A DNA stretch of 64,000 nucleotides from Pseudomonas uvaldensis (GCF_021271205.1 NZ_JAIWKS010000009.1:124001-188000); one strand, 5' to 3'. Positions 19,017 through 27,825 are shown, numbered from the stretch's first letter. Numbers and translations are program-made. Notes: generated from the letters alone by a model not told the origin.

Positions 19017-20120
19017 TCACTCCCGATGGTCGTGGGTCTGGGTGATACGGCCCTGTTCCACGTGGAACAGGGCGACTGGCGTTTCCGTCTGCCAGCCTTC
19101 CCTCAGTAATTCGTGGTCTACACAGGTAATGAACACCTGGCAGCGTAAGTCTTCCAGCAAACGGCAAAGCGCTCGACGGTGGGCCTCGTCCAACTCGGAC
19201 GGCAGGTCATCCACCAGATAAATACACTGGCCGCGGCGAGCCTGGCTGACCAGGTGTCCCTGGGCAATACGCAAGGCACACACCACCAACTTCTGTTGCC
19301 CCCGGGACAAGATGTCCGCGGCGTTGTGGGCGCCCAATCGAAGGCGCAAGTCAGCGCGTTGTGGCCCAGCCTGGGTATGGCCCATCTGCTGATCACGTTG
19401 CAGCGAGCCAGCCAGTACGGCGCTCAGCTCCCGGTCTTTGTCCCAGCCCCGGTAATAGCTGAGCGTCAGGCCCTCGAGCTCAACCAGTTCGCTCAAGGTC
19501 TGCTCGAAGACCGGTTTCAGGGCTTTGATATAAGCGCGGCGGTATTCATCGATTTCAGCGCTGGCCTGGCACAGTTCCCTGTCCCAAACCGCTTGCGAAA
19601 CGGCGTCAAGTGTACCATGCCGAAGCCAAGAGTTTCGCTGGCGCAGCGCCTTCTGCAAGCGCTGCCAGGTTGCCATGAAACGCGGCTCCACATGGAACAC
19701 CCCCCAATCGAGGAACTGCCGGCGAATCTTCGGGGCACCCTCCAGCAGGCGGAAGCTGTCTGGATTGATCAATTGCAACGGCAGAATCTCGGCCAGTTGC
19801 GCAGCGCTGCGGGCGTTCTGCCCATCGATACGTATCTGGAACTCCCCTTGCCGGTCCCGTGAAATCCCCAACGCACTATGACCCCCTTCAGCCAGCTCTA
19901 CCTGTCCGAACACCGTACAGGCCAACTGATCGTGTTGGATGACAGGTGACAGGCGGGTGCTGCGAAACGATCGGGCAAGTCCCAGCAGATGAACAGCTTC
20001 CAGGACGCTGGTTTTGCCGCTGCCATTAGCGCCGCAAAGAATATTGATGCGGGGGGAGGGGGAGAAGGTCACCGGGTGCAGATTGCGCACCGCGGTGACC
20101 GAGACGCGACTCAGGGACAT
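19017..20120 (-). CDS. recF: DNA replication and repair protein RecF
   Basis: A 367-residue SMC-like ATPase. Walker A is GANGSGKTSVLE near residue 31, the signature region is ILSRGQQKLVVCALRI, and Walker B is YLVDDLPSELDE. It loads RecA at gaps together with RecO and RecR. It lies eight bases after dnaN. Its last ~20 codons contain an exact parS palindrome, so the C-terminal ALFHVEQGR is dictated in part by a chromosome-segregation site. Confidence 0.98.
   Translation of the reverse strand: MSLSRVSVTAVRNLHPVTFSPSPRINILCGANGSGKTSVLEAVHLLGLARSFRSTRLSPVIQHDQLACTVFGQVELAEGGHSALGISRDRQGEFQIRIDGQNARSAAQLAEILPLQLINPDSFRLLEGAPKIRRQFLDWGVFHVEPRFMATWQRLQKALRQRNSWLRHGTLDAVSQAVWDRELCQASAEIDEYRRAYIKALKPVFEQTLSELVELEGLTLSYYRGWDKDRELSAVLAGSLQRDQQMGHTQAGPQRADLRLRLGAHNAADILSRGQQKLVVCALRIAQGHLVSQARRGQCIYLVDDLPSELDEAHRRALCRLLEDLRCQVFITCVDHELLREGWQTETPVALFHVEQGRITQTHDHRE
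19054..19069. promoter_or_regulatory. parS: parS centromere site
   Basis: TGTTCCACGTGGAACA is a perfect 16-bp palindrome identical to the ParB-binding consensus used across bacteria. It is located inside the 3' end of recF, about 4 kb from oriC and 12 kb from parAB. ParB would load here, spread by CTP-dependent sliding, and direct origin segregation with ParA. Confidence 0.95.
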
Positions 20121-20128
20121 CTAGCTGA

Positions 20129-21232
20129 TTACAGACGCATCGGCATGACAACGTAAGCCGAATCGTCGTTATCGGACTCCTGCAGCAGCGCACTGCTGTT
20201 GGAGTCCGACAGGATCAGGCGAACCTGTTCGGTGGTCATAACGCCCAGTACGTCAAGCAGGTAGCTGACGTTGAAGCCGATTTCCAGGGAGCCCCCGTTG
20301 TAGTCGACGCCCACTTCCTCTTCCGCTTCTTCCTGTTCCGGGTTGTTCGCCTGGATTTTCAGTTGACCGTTGGCCAACTGCAGACGAATGCCGCGGTACT
20401 TCTCGTTGGATAAAATAGCGGTACGACTGAAGGCTTCGCGCAACGCCTGGCGATCACCCAGTACCAGTTTGTCGCCGCCCTTAGGCAGAACGCGCTCATA
20501 ATCCGGGAATTTGCCGTCCACCAGTTTCGATGTAAAGGTGAACTCACCGGTGGTCGCACGGATATGGTGCTGACCCAGGACGATGCTGACGTTGCCGTCC
20601 GGCTCGGTCAGCAGGCGCGCCAATTCCAGAATACCTTTGCGCGGCACGATCACTTGGTGCCGATCCGGCTGACCGATATCGGCCTGCATCGAGCACATGG
20701 CCAGGCGGTGCCCGTCGGTGGCGACGGCGCGGATCACACCGGCGGACACCTCCAGCAGCATGCCGTTGAGGTAGTAGCGCACGTCCTGCTGGGCCATGGC
20801 GAAGCTTGTGCGCTCGATCAGGCGGCGCAATTTGCTTTGCTCGAGGCTGCAGGTCAGCGAGCCCGGGCCTTCTTCCACTGTTGGGAAATCATTGGCCGGC
20901 AGGGTGGACAGGGTAAAGCGGCTGCGACCGGCCTTGACCACCAGCTTCTGCTCATCGACCTTGATGTCAATCAGCGCGTCGTTAGGCAGGCTCTTGCAGA
21001 TGTCCATCAGCTTGCGGGCCGGCACCGTGATGGAGCCCGGATCGGCCGGCTCTTCAAGTTGCACACGCCCCACCAGCTCGACTTCCAGGTCGGTACCGGT
21101 CAGCGACAGCTGCTGGCCTTCGACAACCAGCAGCACGTTGGAAAGTACCGGCAAGGTCTGGCGGCGTTCGACGACGCCCGCGACCAGTTGCAGGGGTTTC
21201 AACAGGGCTTCGCGTTGAATGGTGAAATGCAT
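20129..21232 (-). CDS. dnaN: DNA polymerase III sliding clamp (beta subunit)
   Basis: A 367-residue protein with three successive clamp folds. The conserved start is MHFTIQREALLKPLQLVAGVVERR and the C-terminus is YVVMPMRL, both standard for the beta clamp. It encircles DNA and tethers polymerase III. It is cotranscribed with dnaA (36-base gap) and recF (8-base gap). Confidence 0.99.
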   Translation of the reverse strand: MHFTIQREALLKPLQLVAGVVERRQTLPVLSNVLLVVEGQQLSLTGTDLEVELVGRVQLEEPADPGSITVPARKLMDICKSLPNDALIDIKVDEQKLVVKAGRSRFTLSTLPANDFPTVEEGPGSLTCSLEQSKLRRLIERTSFAMAQQDVRYYLNGMLLEVSAGVIRAVATDGHRLAMCSMQADIGQPDRHQVIVPRKGILELARLLTEPDGNVSIVLGQHHIRATTGEFTFTSKLVDGKFPDYERVLPKGGDKLVLGDRQALREAFSRTAILSNEKYRGIRLQLANGQLKIQANNPEQEEAEEEVGVDYNGGSLEIGFNVSYLLDVLGVMTTEQVRLILSDSNSSALLQESDNDDSAYVVMPMRL

Positions 21233-21268
21233 GGTCTAGTCCCTTGCCTTAATAAGCTGCGCTGGTCA

Positions 21269-22798
21269 TCAAGTGGTCAGTGTACGCAGCAGGTTCTTGT
21301 AGTCCTCGCGGATGTCCGCGTCGGATTCCTTAAGTTCGTTGATCTTGCGGCAGGCGTGCAGCACCGTGGTGTGGTCGCGTCCACCAAACACATCGCCGAT
21401 TTCCGGCAGACTGTGGTTGGTCAGTTCCTTGGACAAGGCCATGGCCACCTGACGTGGACGAGCTACCGAACGCGAGCGGCGCTTGGATAACAGGTCGGAT
21501 ATCTTGATTTTGTAGTATTCAGCTACAGTTCTCTGGATGTTATCCACAGACACTAATTTGTCCTGAAGGGCCAAAAGGTCTTTCAAGGACTCACGAATCA
21601 GCTCGATGGTGATGTCGCGACCCATAAAGTGCGAATGAGCGATCACCCGCTTGAGGGCGCCTTCGAGTTCGCGCACGTTCGAACGGATACGCTGGGCAAT
21701 GAAGAACGCAGCATCGTGTGGCAGTTCGACCTTGGCCTGATCGGCCTTCTTCATCAGGATCGCCACACGGGTTTCCAACTCGGGCGGCTCGACAGCCACC
21801 GTCAGACCCCAGCCGAATCGGGATTTCAGGCGCTCTTCCAGGCCTTCGATTTCCTTCGGGTAACGGTCACTGGTAAGAATCACCTGCTGCCCGCCCTCGA
21901 GCAGTGCGTTGAAGGTGTGGAAAAACTCTTCCTGGGAACGTTCCTTGCGAGCGAAGAACTGGATGTCGTCGATCAGCAAGGCGTCCACCGACCGGTAGAA
22001 ACGCTTGAATTCGTTGATCGCGTTCAGTTGCAAGGCCTTGACCATGTCGGCCACGAAGCGCTCGGAATGCAGGTACACGACCTTGGCATTCGGGTTCTTC
22101 TTTAATAAGTGGTTACCCACAGCGTGCATCAAGTGGGTTTTACCCAGGCCCACACCGCCATAAAGGAACAGCGGGTTATAGCCATGCTTGGGGTTATCCG
22201 CGACCTGCCAGGCGGCCGCCCGGGCCAGCTGGTTGGATTTACCTTCGACAAAGTTCTCGAAGGTGAACGTCCGGTTCAGGTAGCTGGTGTGCTTGAGCGC
22301 ACCTTCGACCTGGACGGTGCGTTGTTCGGAACGCACCGGTGCCTGCTGGGAGCTGGCGCCGGCCATAGGGTCGAAACTATCGCGCGAAGGCTCCTCGCTG
22401 ACCTCTTCCACCTTTTGTGCATTGCGTTTGCTCGGCGCAGGCGTCGGGGCAGTTGGGGCAGGAGCGGCATGGTTGACCGGCGCCGCGGCTGCCTGGGCCT
22501 GAGAGGCCGCCGCCGCCAACGGCGCATTGGGCGCAGCCCGCGGCGCTGAGCTGCGCTTGCTGCCTATCAATAAGGATAGGGCAGGCGCCATGCCATTGCC
22601 ATGCTCGTCGAGCAGTTCCAGGACCCGCCCCAGGTACTTTTCATTGACCCAGTCGAGGACGAAACGGTTCGGAGCATAGACGCGCAACTCGTCGCCTTCG
22701 GCTTCGACCTGTAGTGGACGGATCCAAGTGTTGAATTGTTGGGCAGGCAGCTCATCGCGCAAAAGCTCCACGCACTGCTGCCAAAGTTCCACTGACAC
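21269..22798 (-). CDS. dnaA: Chromosomal replication initiator DnaA
   Basis: A 509-residue protein starting at GTG 22798. Domain I (1-85) has ELWQQCVELLRDELPAQQF. Domain II (~85-160) is Ala/Pro-rich and variable. The AAA+ domain III has Walker A GGVGLGKT at 214-221 and Walker B LLIDDIQFF. Domain IV ends with the DHTTVLHACRKI signature that reads the DnaA box. It opens oriC. An exact DnaA box lies inside the gene (21540-21548), and four lie in the upstream gap, the nearest (22866-22874) within 70 bases of its start. This suggests autoregulation. Confidence 0.99.
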   Translation of the reverse strand: MSVELWQQCVELLRDELPAQQFNTWIRPLQVEAEGDELRVYAPNRFVLDWVNEKYLGRVLELLDEHGNGMAPALSLLIGSKRSSAPRAAPNAPLAAAASQAQAAAAPVNHAAPAPTAPTPAPSKRNAQKVEEVSEEPSRDSFDPMAGASSQQAPVRSEQRTVQVEGALKHTSYLNRTFTFENFVEGKSNQLARAAAWQVADNPKHGYNPLFLYGGVGLGKTHLMHAVGNHLLKKNPNAKVVYLHSERFVADMVKALQLNAINEFKRFYRSVDALLIDDIQFFARKERSQEEFFHTFNALLEGGQQVILTSDRYPKEIEGLEERLKSRFGWGLTVAVEPPELETRVAILMKKADQAKVELPHDAAFFIAQRIRSNVRELEGALKRVIAHSHFMGRDITIELIRESLKDLLALQDKLVSVDNIQRTVAEYYKIKISDLLSKRRSRSVARPRQVAMALSKELTNHSLPEIGDVFGGRDHTTVLHACRKINELKESDADIREDYKNLLRTLTT

Positions 22799-22900
22799 GG
22801 ATATCCCCTAAGTTGAAAGCCGGTGAGGCAAAAACAAGCGGCCATTGTAGCGAGCAGGCGTTCACTTATCCACACGCAGGTGGCACATCCTCCAAGGAAT

Positions 22901-22913
22901 TATCAAAGCCTTA
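22901..22913 (+). promoter_or_regulatory. Candidate IHF site in oriC
   Basis: TATCAAAGCCTTA fits the WATCAANNNNTTR consensus at every specified position. It sits between the first and second exact DnaA boxes, where a sharp IHF bend would bring the boxes together, as in E. coli oriC. Confidence 0.55.
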
Positions 22914-23274
22914 ACCATAAAAAAGGTGACAAACGGTCGGTGGATAAGCCCTGTGGATAACCAGGCTTCAGGGCGTTGGAAAAGTCCCCTCGAATCCCAG
23001 TGGATAACCGGCCTGTGGATAACCACTCATTCCGCACACAGCTTATCCGACAGCGCAGCACAGGCTGATCACGGCTTTCCCTTGTAGTTGTCATTCTCTC
23101 TACGCCACGCACCATAAGGGCTGAGGTTAGTTATCCACAGATACCTGCCAGCCTTGCCTTTATAAGCTTCACAAAAAAGCTTTAAATAATTCCCTTCTTT
23201 TTATATCTGTGAGCGGTGGCTTTGCGAACCGATTCGCCGGCTCTCATCTATTTAAAGGAAACGTTGGTTGGAAA

Positions 23275-23303
23275 TTGACCTAGGGTCTTGCTTTCTCTAG
23301 AAT
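23275..23303 (+). promoter_or_regulatory. Sigma-70 promoter for rpmH-rnpA
   Basis: TTGACC (23275-23280), a 17-base spacer and TAGAAT (23298-23303) lie about 60 bases upstream of rpmH. Both hexamers are near consensus. Confidence 0.8.
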
Positions 23304-23363
23304 CCCCGGTCTCTTAAAACAGGGGCCATTCCGGCCCGTTGTGGACGAACCAGGTAACACGAC

Positions 23364-23498
23364 ATGAAACGTACTTTCCAACCAAGCACTATCAAACGCG
23401 CTCGTACCCACGGTTTCCGTGCTCGCATGGCTACCAAGAACGGTCGTGCCGTCCTGTCGCGTCGCCGCGCCAAAGGTCGCGCACGTCTGGCAGTTTGA
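23364..23498 (+). CDS. rpmH: 50S ribosomal protein L34
   Basis: A 44-residue, very basic protein from ATG 23364 (MKRTFQPSTIKRARTHGFRA and so on to RARLAV), full length for L34. It is a component of the large ribosomal subunit. It is first gene of the rightward rpmH-rnpA-yidD-yidC operon; rnpA begins 16 bases later. Confidence 0.99.
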   Translation: MKRTFQPSTIKRARTHGFRARMATKNGRAVLSRRRAKGRARLAV

Positions 23499-23514
23499 TA
23501 ATCCGGCATTGGAG

Positions 23515-23916
23515 GTGAGTCAGGACTTCAGTCGGGAAAAGCGTCTGCTTACACCCCGGCATTTCAAGGCAGTCTTTGACTCCCCTACCGGTAAGGTTCC
23601 GGGGAAAAATCTCCTGCTCCTTGCACGCAGCAACGATCTCGATTACCCCCGATTAGGGCTGGTTATCGGGAAAAAGAGCGTCAAGCTCTCTGTGCAGCGC
23701 AATCGCCTCAAACGTCTGATGCGCGAATCGTTTCGCCTGAACCAGGATTCACTGGTCGGCTGGGACATCGTTATCGTCGCACGCAAAGGTTTGGGTGACG
23801 TAGAAAACCCCGAATTGATTCAGCACTTCGGCAAGCTCTGGAAGCGTCTGGCGCGTAACAAGCCCGCTCCTGCGCCCAATACCGAAACTGTAGGGGTAGA
23901 CAGTCCCGATGCGTAA
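23515..23916 (+). CDS. rnpA: Ribonuclease P protein component
   Basis: A 133-residue basic protein. GTG 23515 gives the family start SQDFSREKRLLTPRHF; a TTG two codons upstream is an alternative, and GGAG lies very close to the GTG. The RNR signature is VKLSVQRNRLKRLMRESFR. It binds the RNase P RNA and helps remove tRNA 5' leaders. Its end overlaps yidD by eight bases. Confidence 0.97.
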   Translation: MSQDFSREKRLLTPRHFKAVFDSPTGKVPGKNLLLLARSNDLDYPRLGLVIGKKSVKLSVQRNRLKRLMRESFRLNQDSLVGWDIVIVARKGLGDVENPELIQHFGKLWKRLARNKPAPAPNTETVGVDSPDA

Positions 23917-24154
23917 ACTGGCACTCGTTCCGATCCAGTTTTACCGCTACGCCATTAGTCCCCTAATGGCCAGTCACTGTCGTTTTTACCCCAGTTGTTC
24001 CTGCTACGCGTATGAAGCCATAGAAAACCATGGCCTTTTGCGCGGTGGCTGGCTGACCTTTCGTCGTTTAGGTCGCTGTCATCCGTGGAATCCCGGCGGC
24101 TACGACCCGGTTCCGCCTATCCCTACCTCCCGTTCTTCTTCGATGGCCGAGTAA
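23909..24154 (+). CDS. yidD: Membrane protein insertion efficiency factor YidD
   Basis: An 81-residue protein with the diagnostic CRFYPSCSCYAYEAI and GGWLTFRRLGRCHPW segments and an amphipathic N-terminal helix. It aids YidC-dependent membrane insertion. It overlaps rnpA and lies two bases before yidC, indicating tight translational coupling. Confidence 0.97.
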   Translation: MRKLALVPIQFYRYAISPLMASHCRFYPSCSCYAYEAIENHGLLRGGWLTFRRLGRCHPWNPGGYDPVPPIPTSRSSSMAE

Positions 24155-24156
24155 TC

Positions 24157-25839
24157 ATGGATATCAAACGCACGATCCTGATCGTCGCCCTGGCAATCGT
24201 GTCTTACGTCATGGTTCTTAAATGGAACCAGGACTATGGCCAGGCTGCCCTGCCGACTCAGAATGTTGCAGCCAGCAATACCGCACCGAGCCTGCCGGAC
24301 ACCGCTTCCGGCAACAACGCTGCCAGCAGTGATGACATACCGCGCGCGGCAAGCGAAACCAGCGCCCCTGCCGAAGCTCCCGTGGCTGCAAGCAAAGACC
24401 TCATTCAGGTCAAGACGGACGTGCTCGAGCTGGCAATCGATCCACAAGGTGGTGACATCGCACAGTTGAAGCTGCCGCTTTATCCACGTCGTCAGGATCA
24501 TCCGGAAATCCCGTTCCAGTTGTTCGATAACGGCAACGAGCGGACTTATCTGGCCCAGAGTGGCCTGATCGGCACCAACGGGCCGGATGCAAACCCGGCC
24601 GGTCGTCCGGTTTACTCCGCCGAGAAGAAGACTTATCAACTGGCTGATGGTCAGGACCAATTGGTTGTCGACCTGAAATTCAGCAAGGACGGCGTCAACT
24701 ACATCAAGCGTTTCACTCTGAAACGTGGCCTGTATGACGTGACTGTTTCCTACCTGGTCGACAACCAGAGCGCCCAACCGTGGTCTGGCGCTATGTTCGC
24801 GCAACTGAAACGCGACGCCAGCGATGATCCTTCTTCCAGCACCGCCACCGGTACCGCGACTTATCTGGGTGCTGCCCTGTGGACAAGTTCGGAGCCGTAC
24901 AAGAAAGTGTCCATGAAGGACATGGACAAGGCGCAGCTCAAGGAAACCGTTCAAGGTGGCTGGGTTGCCTGGCTGCAGCATTATTTCGTAACCGCCTGGA
25001 TTCCACAGAAGGGCGAAACAAATATCGTCCAAACGCGTAAGGACAGCAGGGGTAACTACATCGTCGGCTACACCGGCCCGGCATTGAGCGCGGCGCCTGG
25101 GGCGAAGGTCGAAACCAGTGCCATTCTGTACGCCGGTCCGAAAAGCCAGGCCGTATTGAAAGAGTTGTCCCCAGGTCTGGAACTGACGGTGGACTACGGT
25201 TTCCTGTGGTTCATTGCTCAGCCTATCTTCTGGCTGTTGCAACATATCCACAGCATCGTCGGTAACTGGGGCTGGTCGATCATTTTCCTGACCATGCTGA
25301 TCAAGGGAATCTTCTTCCCATTGTCGGCCGCCAGCTATAAATCGATGGCTCGCATGCGCGCAGTGGCTCCGAAACTGGCCGCTCTGAAAGAGCAACATGG
25401 CGACGATCGTCAGAAAATGTCCCAGGCCATGATGGAGCTGTACAAGAAAGAGAAGATCAACCCGCTGGGTGGATGCTTGCCGATTCTCGTACAAATGCCT
25501 GTATTCCTGGCGCTGTACTGGGTTCTGCTGGAAAGCGTGGAAATGCGTCAGGCGCCGTTCATGCTGTGGATTACCGACCTGTCGATCAAGGATCCATTCT
25601 TCATCCTGCCGATCATCATGGGCGCCACCATGTTCATCCAGCAGCAGTTGAACCCGACGCCTCCGGACCCGATGCAAGCGAAGGTCATGAAAATGATGCC
25701 GATCATCTTCACCTTCTTCTTCCTGTGGTTCCCGGCAGGTCTGGTGCTGTACTGGGTTGTGAACAACGTGTTGTCCATTACTCAACAGTGGTACATCACG
25801 CGTAAGATCGAATCGGCTACGAAAAAAGCCGAGGCGTAA
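24157..25839 (+). CDS. yidC: Membrane protein insertase YidC
   Basis: A 560-residue protein from ATG 24157, two bases after the yidD stop. It has an N-terminal signal anchor (TILIVALAIVSYVMVL), a large periplasmic beta domain (~60-340) after an Ala/Ser/Pro-rich linker, and a conserved five-span insertase core (WGWSIIFLTMLIKGIFFPL, then GGCLPILVQMPVFLALYWVL). The charged tail ends KIESATKKAEA. It inserts inner-membrane proteins, including Fo subunit c encoded by atpE in this window. Confidence 0.98.
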   Translation: MDIKRTILIVALAIVSYVMVLKWNQDYGQAALPTQNVAASNTAPSLPDTASGNNAASSDDIPRAASETSAPAEAPVAASKDLIQVKTDVLELAIDPQGGDIAQLKLPLYPRRQDHPEIPFQLFDNGNERTYLAQSGLIGTNGPDANPAGRPVYSAEKKTYQLADGQDQLVVDLKFSKDGVNYIKRFTLKRGLYDVTVSYLVDNQSAQPWSGAMFAQLKRDASDDPSSSTATGTATYLGAALWTSSEPYKKVSMKDMDKAQLKETVQGGWVAWLQHYFVTAWIPQKGETNIVQTRKDSRGNYIVGYTGPALSAAPGAKVETSAILYAGPKSQAVLKELSPGLELTVDYGFLWFIAQPIFWLLQHIHSIVGNWGWSIIFLTMLIKGIFFPLSAASYKSMARMRAVAPKLAALKEQHGDDRQKMSQAMMELYKKEKINPLGGCLPILVQMPVFLALYWVLLESVEMRQAPFMLWITDLSIKDPFFILPIIMGATMFIQQQLNPTPPDPMQAKVMKMMPIIFTFFFLWFPAGLVLYWVVNNVLSITQQWYITRKIESATKKAEA

Positions 25840-25860
25840 CTTGCATTGTGGATAACCACA

Positions 25861-25887
25861 CAAAACGCCCCCTCGTGGGGCGTTTTG
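25861..25887 (+). terminator. Terminator after yidC
   Basis: CAAAACGCCCC pairs with GGGGCGTTTTG around a short loop, 20 bases after the yidC stop. An exact DnaA box (25847-25855) lies between the stop and the hairpin. Confidence 0.85.
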
Positions 25888-25918
25888 CTATCTGTCACTT
25901 TTGTCTGGATACAGGTTT

Positions 25919-27289
25919 ATGAGCGCACCTCGTGAAACCATCGCCGCCGTTGCCACTGCCCAGGGACGAGGTGGAGTCGGCATCGTCCGTATCTCAGGGC
26001 CTTTGGCCAGTGTCGCAGCCAAAGCCATCAGTGGACGTGAGCTCAAGCCGCGGTTCGCTCATTACGGACCGTTTTTCAGCGATGACCAACAAGTACTCGA
26101 CGAAGGCCTTGCCTTGTATTTCCCTGGACCGAATTCCTTTACCGGAGAAGACGTCCTGGAGCTGCAGGGCCACGGCGGGCCTATCGTGCTGGATATGTTG
26201 CTCAAGCGCTGCCTGGAACTGGGCTGCCGCCTCGCCAGGCCGGGAGAATTCAGCGAACGAGCATTCCTCAACGACAAACTCGACCTGGCCCAGGCTGAAG
26301 CGATTGCCGACCTGATCGAAGCCAGTTCTGCACAGGCTGCGCGCAATGCCTTGCGTTCATTGCAGGGTGCCTTTTCACAGCGTGTGCATAACCTTACCGA
26401 GCAGTTGATCGGCCTGCGGATCTATGTCGAGGCGGCAATCGATTTTCCTGAGGAAGAAATCGACTTTCTTGCTGATGGCCATGTCCTCAACATGCTGGAT
26501 AAGGTCCGTGAAGAATTATCCACAGTCTTGCGCGAGGCCGGGCAAGGCGCCTTATTGCGTGACGGCATGACGGTGGTGATTGCAGGACGACCGAATGCGG
26601 GAAAATCGAGCCTGCTTAACGCCCTGGCCGGTCGAGAGGCGGCGATCGTCACTGAGATTGCCGGCACGACTCGGGATATCTTGCGCGAACATATCCACAT
26701 CGATGGCATGCCGCTGCACGTTGTGGATACCGCGGGACTTCGCGATACCGATGACCAGGTCGAAAAGATTGGGGTAGAACGTGCGCTGAAGGCCATTGGC
26801 GAGGCAGACCGTGTATTGCTGGTGGTCGACGCCACGGCACCGGAAGCGACCGATCCCTTCGCCTTGTGGCCCGAATTTCTCGAAGTCCGACCGGATCCGG
26901 CGAAAGTCACGTTGATTCGCAACAAGGCGGATCTGACAGGGGAGGCGATAGCGCTCGAAGTGAGTGACGATGGCCACGTCACCCTCAGCCTGAGTGCAAA
27001 GGCAGCAGGCGAAGGGCTGGAACTGCTACGGGAGCACCTCAAGGCCTGCATGGGCTATGAACAAACCTCGGAAAGCAGCTTCAGTGCCCGGCGCCGGCAT
27101 CTCGAGGCATTGCGTCATGCCAGCGCAGCCCTGGAACATGGACGTACCCAACTGAACTGCGCGGGCGCCGGGGAGTTGCTGGCTGAAGATCTGCGCCAAG
27201 CCCAACATTTCCTCGGTGAAATCACCGGGGCTTTCAGCTCCGATGACCTGCTTGGGCGGATCTTCTCCAGCTTCTGCATCGGCAAGTAA
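25919..27289 (+). CDS. mnmE: tRNA uridine-5-carboxymethylaminomethyl modification GTPase
   Basis: A 456-residue protein from ATG 25919 (MSAPRETIAAVATAQGRGGVG). It has an N-terminal folate-binding domain, a helical domain with the inserted G domain (GRPNAGKSSLLNAL, then AGTTRD and NKAD), and the C-terminal CIGK motif whose Cys is characteristic. With MnmG it modifies the wobble uridine of several tRNAs. An internal DnaA box at 26516-26524 is read as TTA-TCC-ACA, using the rare leucine codon. Confidence 0.98.
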   Translation: MSAPRETIAAVATAQGRGGVGIVRISGPLASVAAKAISGRELKPRFAHYGPFFSDDQQVLDEGLALYFPGPNSFTGEDVLELQGHGGPIVLDMLLKRCLELGCRLARPGEFSERAFLNDKLDLAQAEAIADLIEASSAQAARNALRSLQGAFSQRVHNLTEQLIGLRIYVEAAIDFPEEEIDFLADGHVLNMLDKVREELSTVLREAGQGALLRDGMTVVIAGRPNAGKSSLLNALAGREAAIVTEIAGTTRDILREHIHIDGMPLHVVDTAGLRDTDDQVEKIGVERALKAIGEADRVLLVVDATAPEATDPFALWPEFLEVRPDPAKVTLIRNKADLTGEAIALEVSDDGHVTLSLSAKAAGEGLELLREHLKACMGYEQTSESSFSARRRHLEALRHASAALEHGRTQLNCAGAGELLAEDLRQAQHFLGEITGAFSSDDLLGRIFSSFCIGK

Positions 27290-27299
27290 TCCCTTCTTC

Positions 27300-27340
27300 A
27301 AAAAACCGGGCTGCGCGCCGAATTCTGTCGCGGCAGCCCG
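27300..27340 (-). terminator. Leftward intrinsic terminator downstream of mnmE
   Basis: CGGGCTGC (27307-27314) pairs with GCAGCCCG (27333-27340), and the stem extends inward with small bulges. Read leftward it is followed by a run of six T (27300-27305); read rightward the tail is poor in T. It thus seems built to stop transcripts coming from the mnmE-mnmG gap toward mnmE, although rightward activity is not excluded. Confidence 0.6.
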
Positions 27341-27825
27341 ACCTCTCTTCTCATCCTCGATTGCCCTTCATGGCGGCTCGCCTGTGGTCGGATGCCATCC
27401 GGTCTGTGGATTAAGCTCTGTGAATAACTGCCGCTGAGCCCCGTTGATAACCCCCCTTAAAAACTGGATATAACGGCCTCTGTGGATAACAGGCATTTTC
27501 ATCCACAGGCTTACACCGGTTATCCAACCCCTTCATTCGTAGATGACCACAGGGTTCAGGATCTCTGTACATCAGGTGAATAAAGGCTTACGTACGTTTA
27601 TCCACAGATAGGGGCGGACGTAAGAATAAACATAAAAACAAAGGTTTTATAAATTTCTCTCTTTTTTAATTTTTTAACCGCGAGTTCTCCACAGCTGGTT
27701 AAATTTTGTGCAAAGGGTTCTTTAGGAAGGGGGAAGTCCCTATACTTGCCGACCTGGTCCAGAAAACGCCCAGGCCAGACTCATAACCTATTTCCGAATT
27801 ACCTGAATAAGCAGGCACGAGGTGC
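27341..27825. other. Origin-like DnaA-box cluster in the mnmE-mnmG gap
   Basis: No gene is seen. Two exact DnaA boxes (TGTGGATAA at 27481, TTATCCACA at 27598) and four with one mismatch (27405, 27419, 27499, 27685) lie in about 290 bases. Weaker copies are at 27442 and 27520. An A/T-rich block (about 27626-27680) follows the box at 27598, copying the box-then-AT layout of the dnaA-rpmH origin. A TATACT -10 element for mnmG is at 27741-27746. The gap is directly upstream of mnmG (gidA), the neighbour of oriC in E. coli. Confidence 0.75.

Larger units (their letters stand above)
22799..23363. other. oriC: Chromosomal replication origin oriC (dnaA-rpmH gap)
   Basis: A 565-base gap holding four exact DnaA boxes: TTATCCACA at 22866 and 23131, TGTGGATAA at 22952 and 23014. 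One-mismatch boxes lie at 22939 and 22999, and a weaker one at 23043. A consensus IHF site lies at 22901-22913. Next to the last box is an A/T-rich stretch (about 23158-23212) with T/A runs suited to DNA unwinding. The location is that of the characterised Pseudomonas origins. The gap also carries the promoters of dnaA (leftward) and rpmH (rightward). Confidence 0.95.

Noticed and set aside
19684..19699. Second parS-like sequence in recF
   Set aside because: It has three mismatches to the 16-bp palindrome, including a central base, and is probably chance.
22903..23115. Minus-strand frame inside oriC
   Set aside because: It crosses several DnaA boxes, has no ribosome site and no homology signature; the gap is regulatory.
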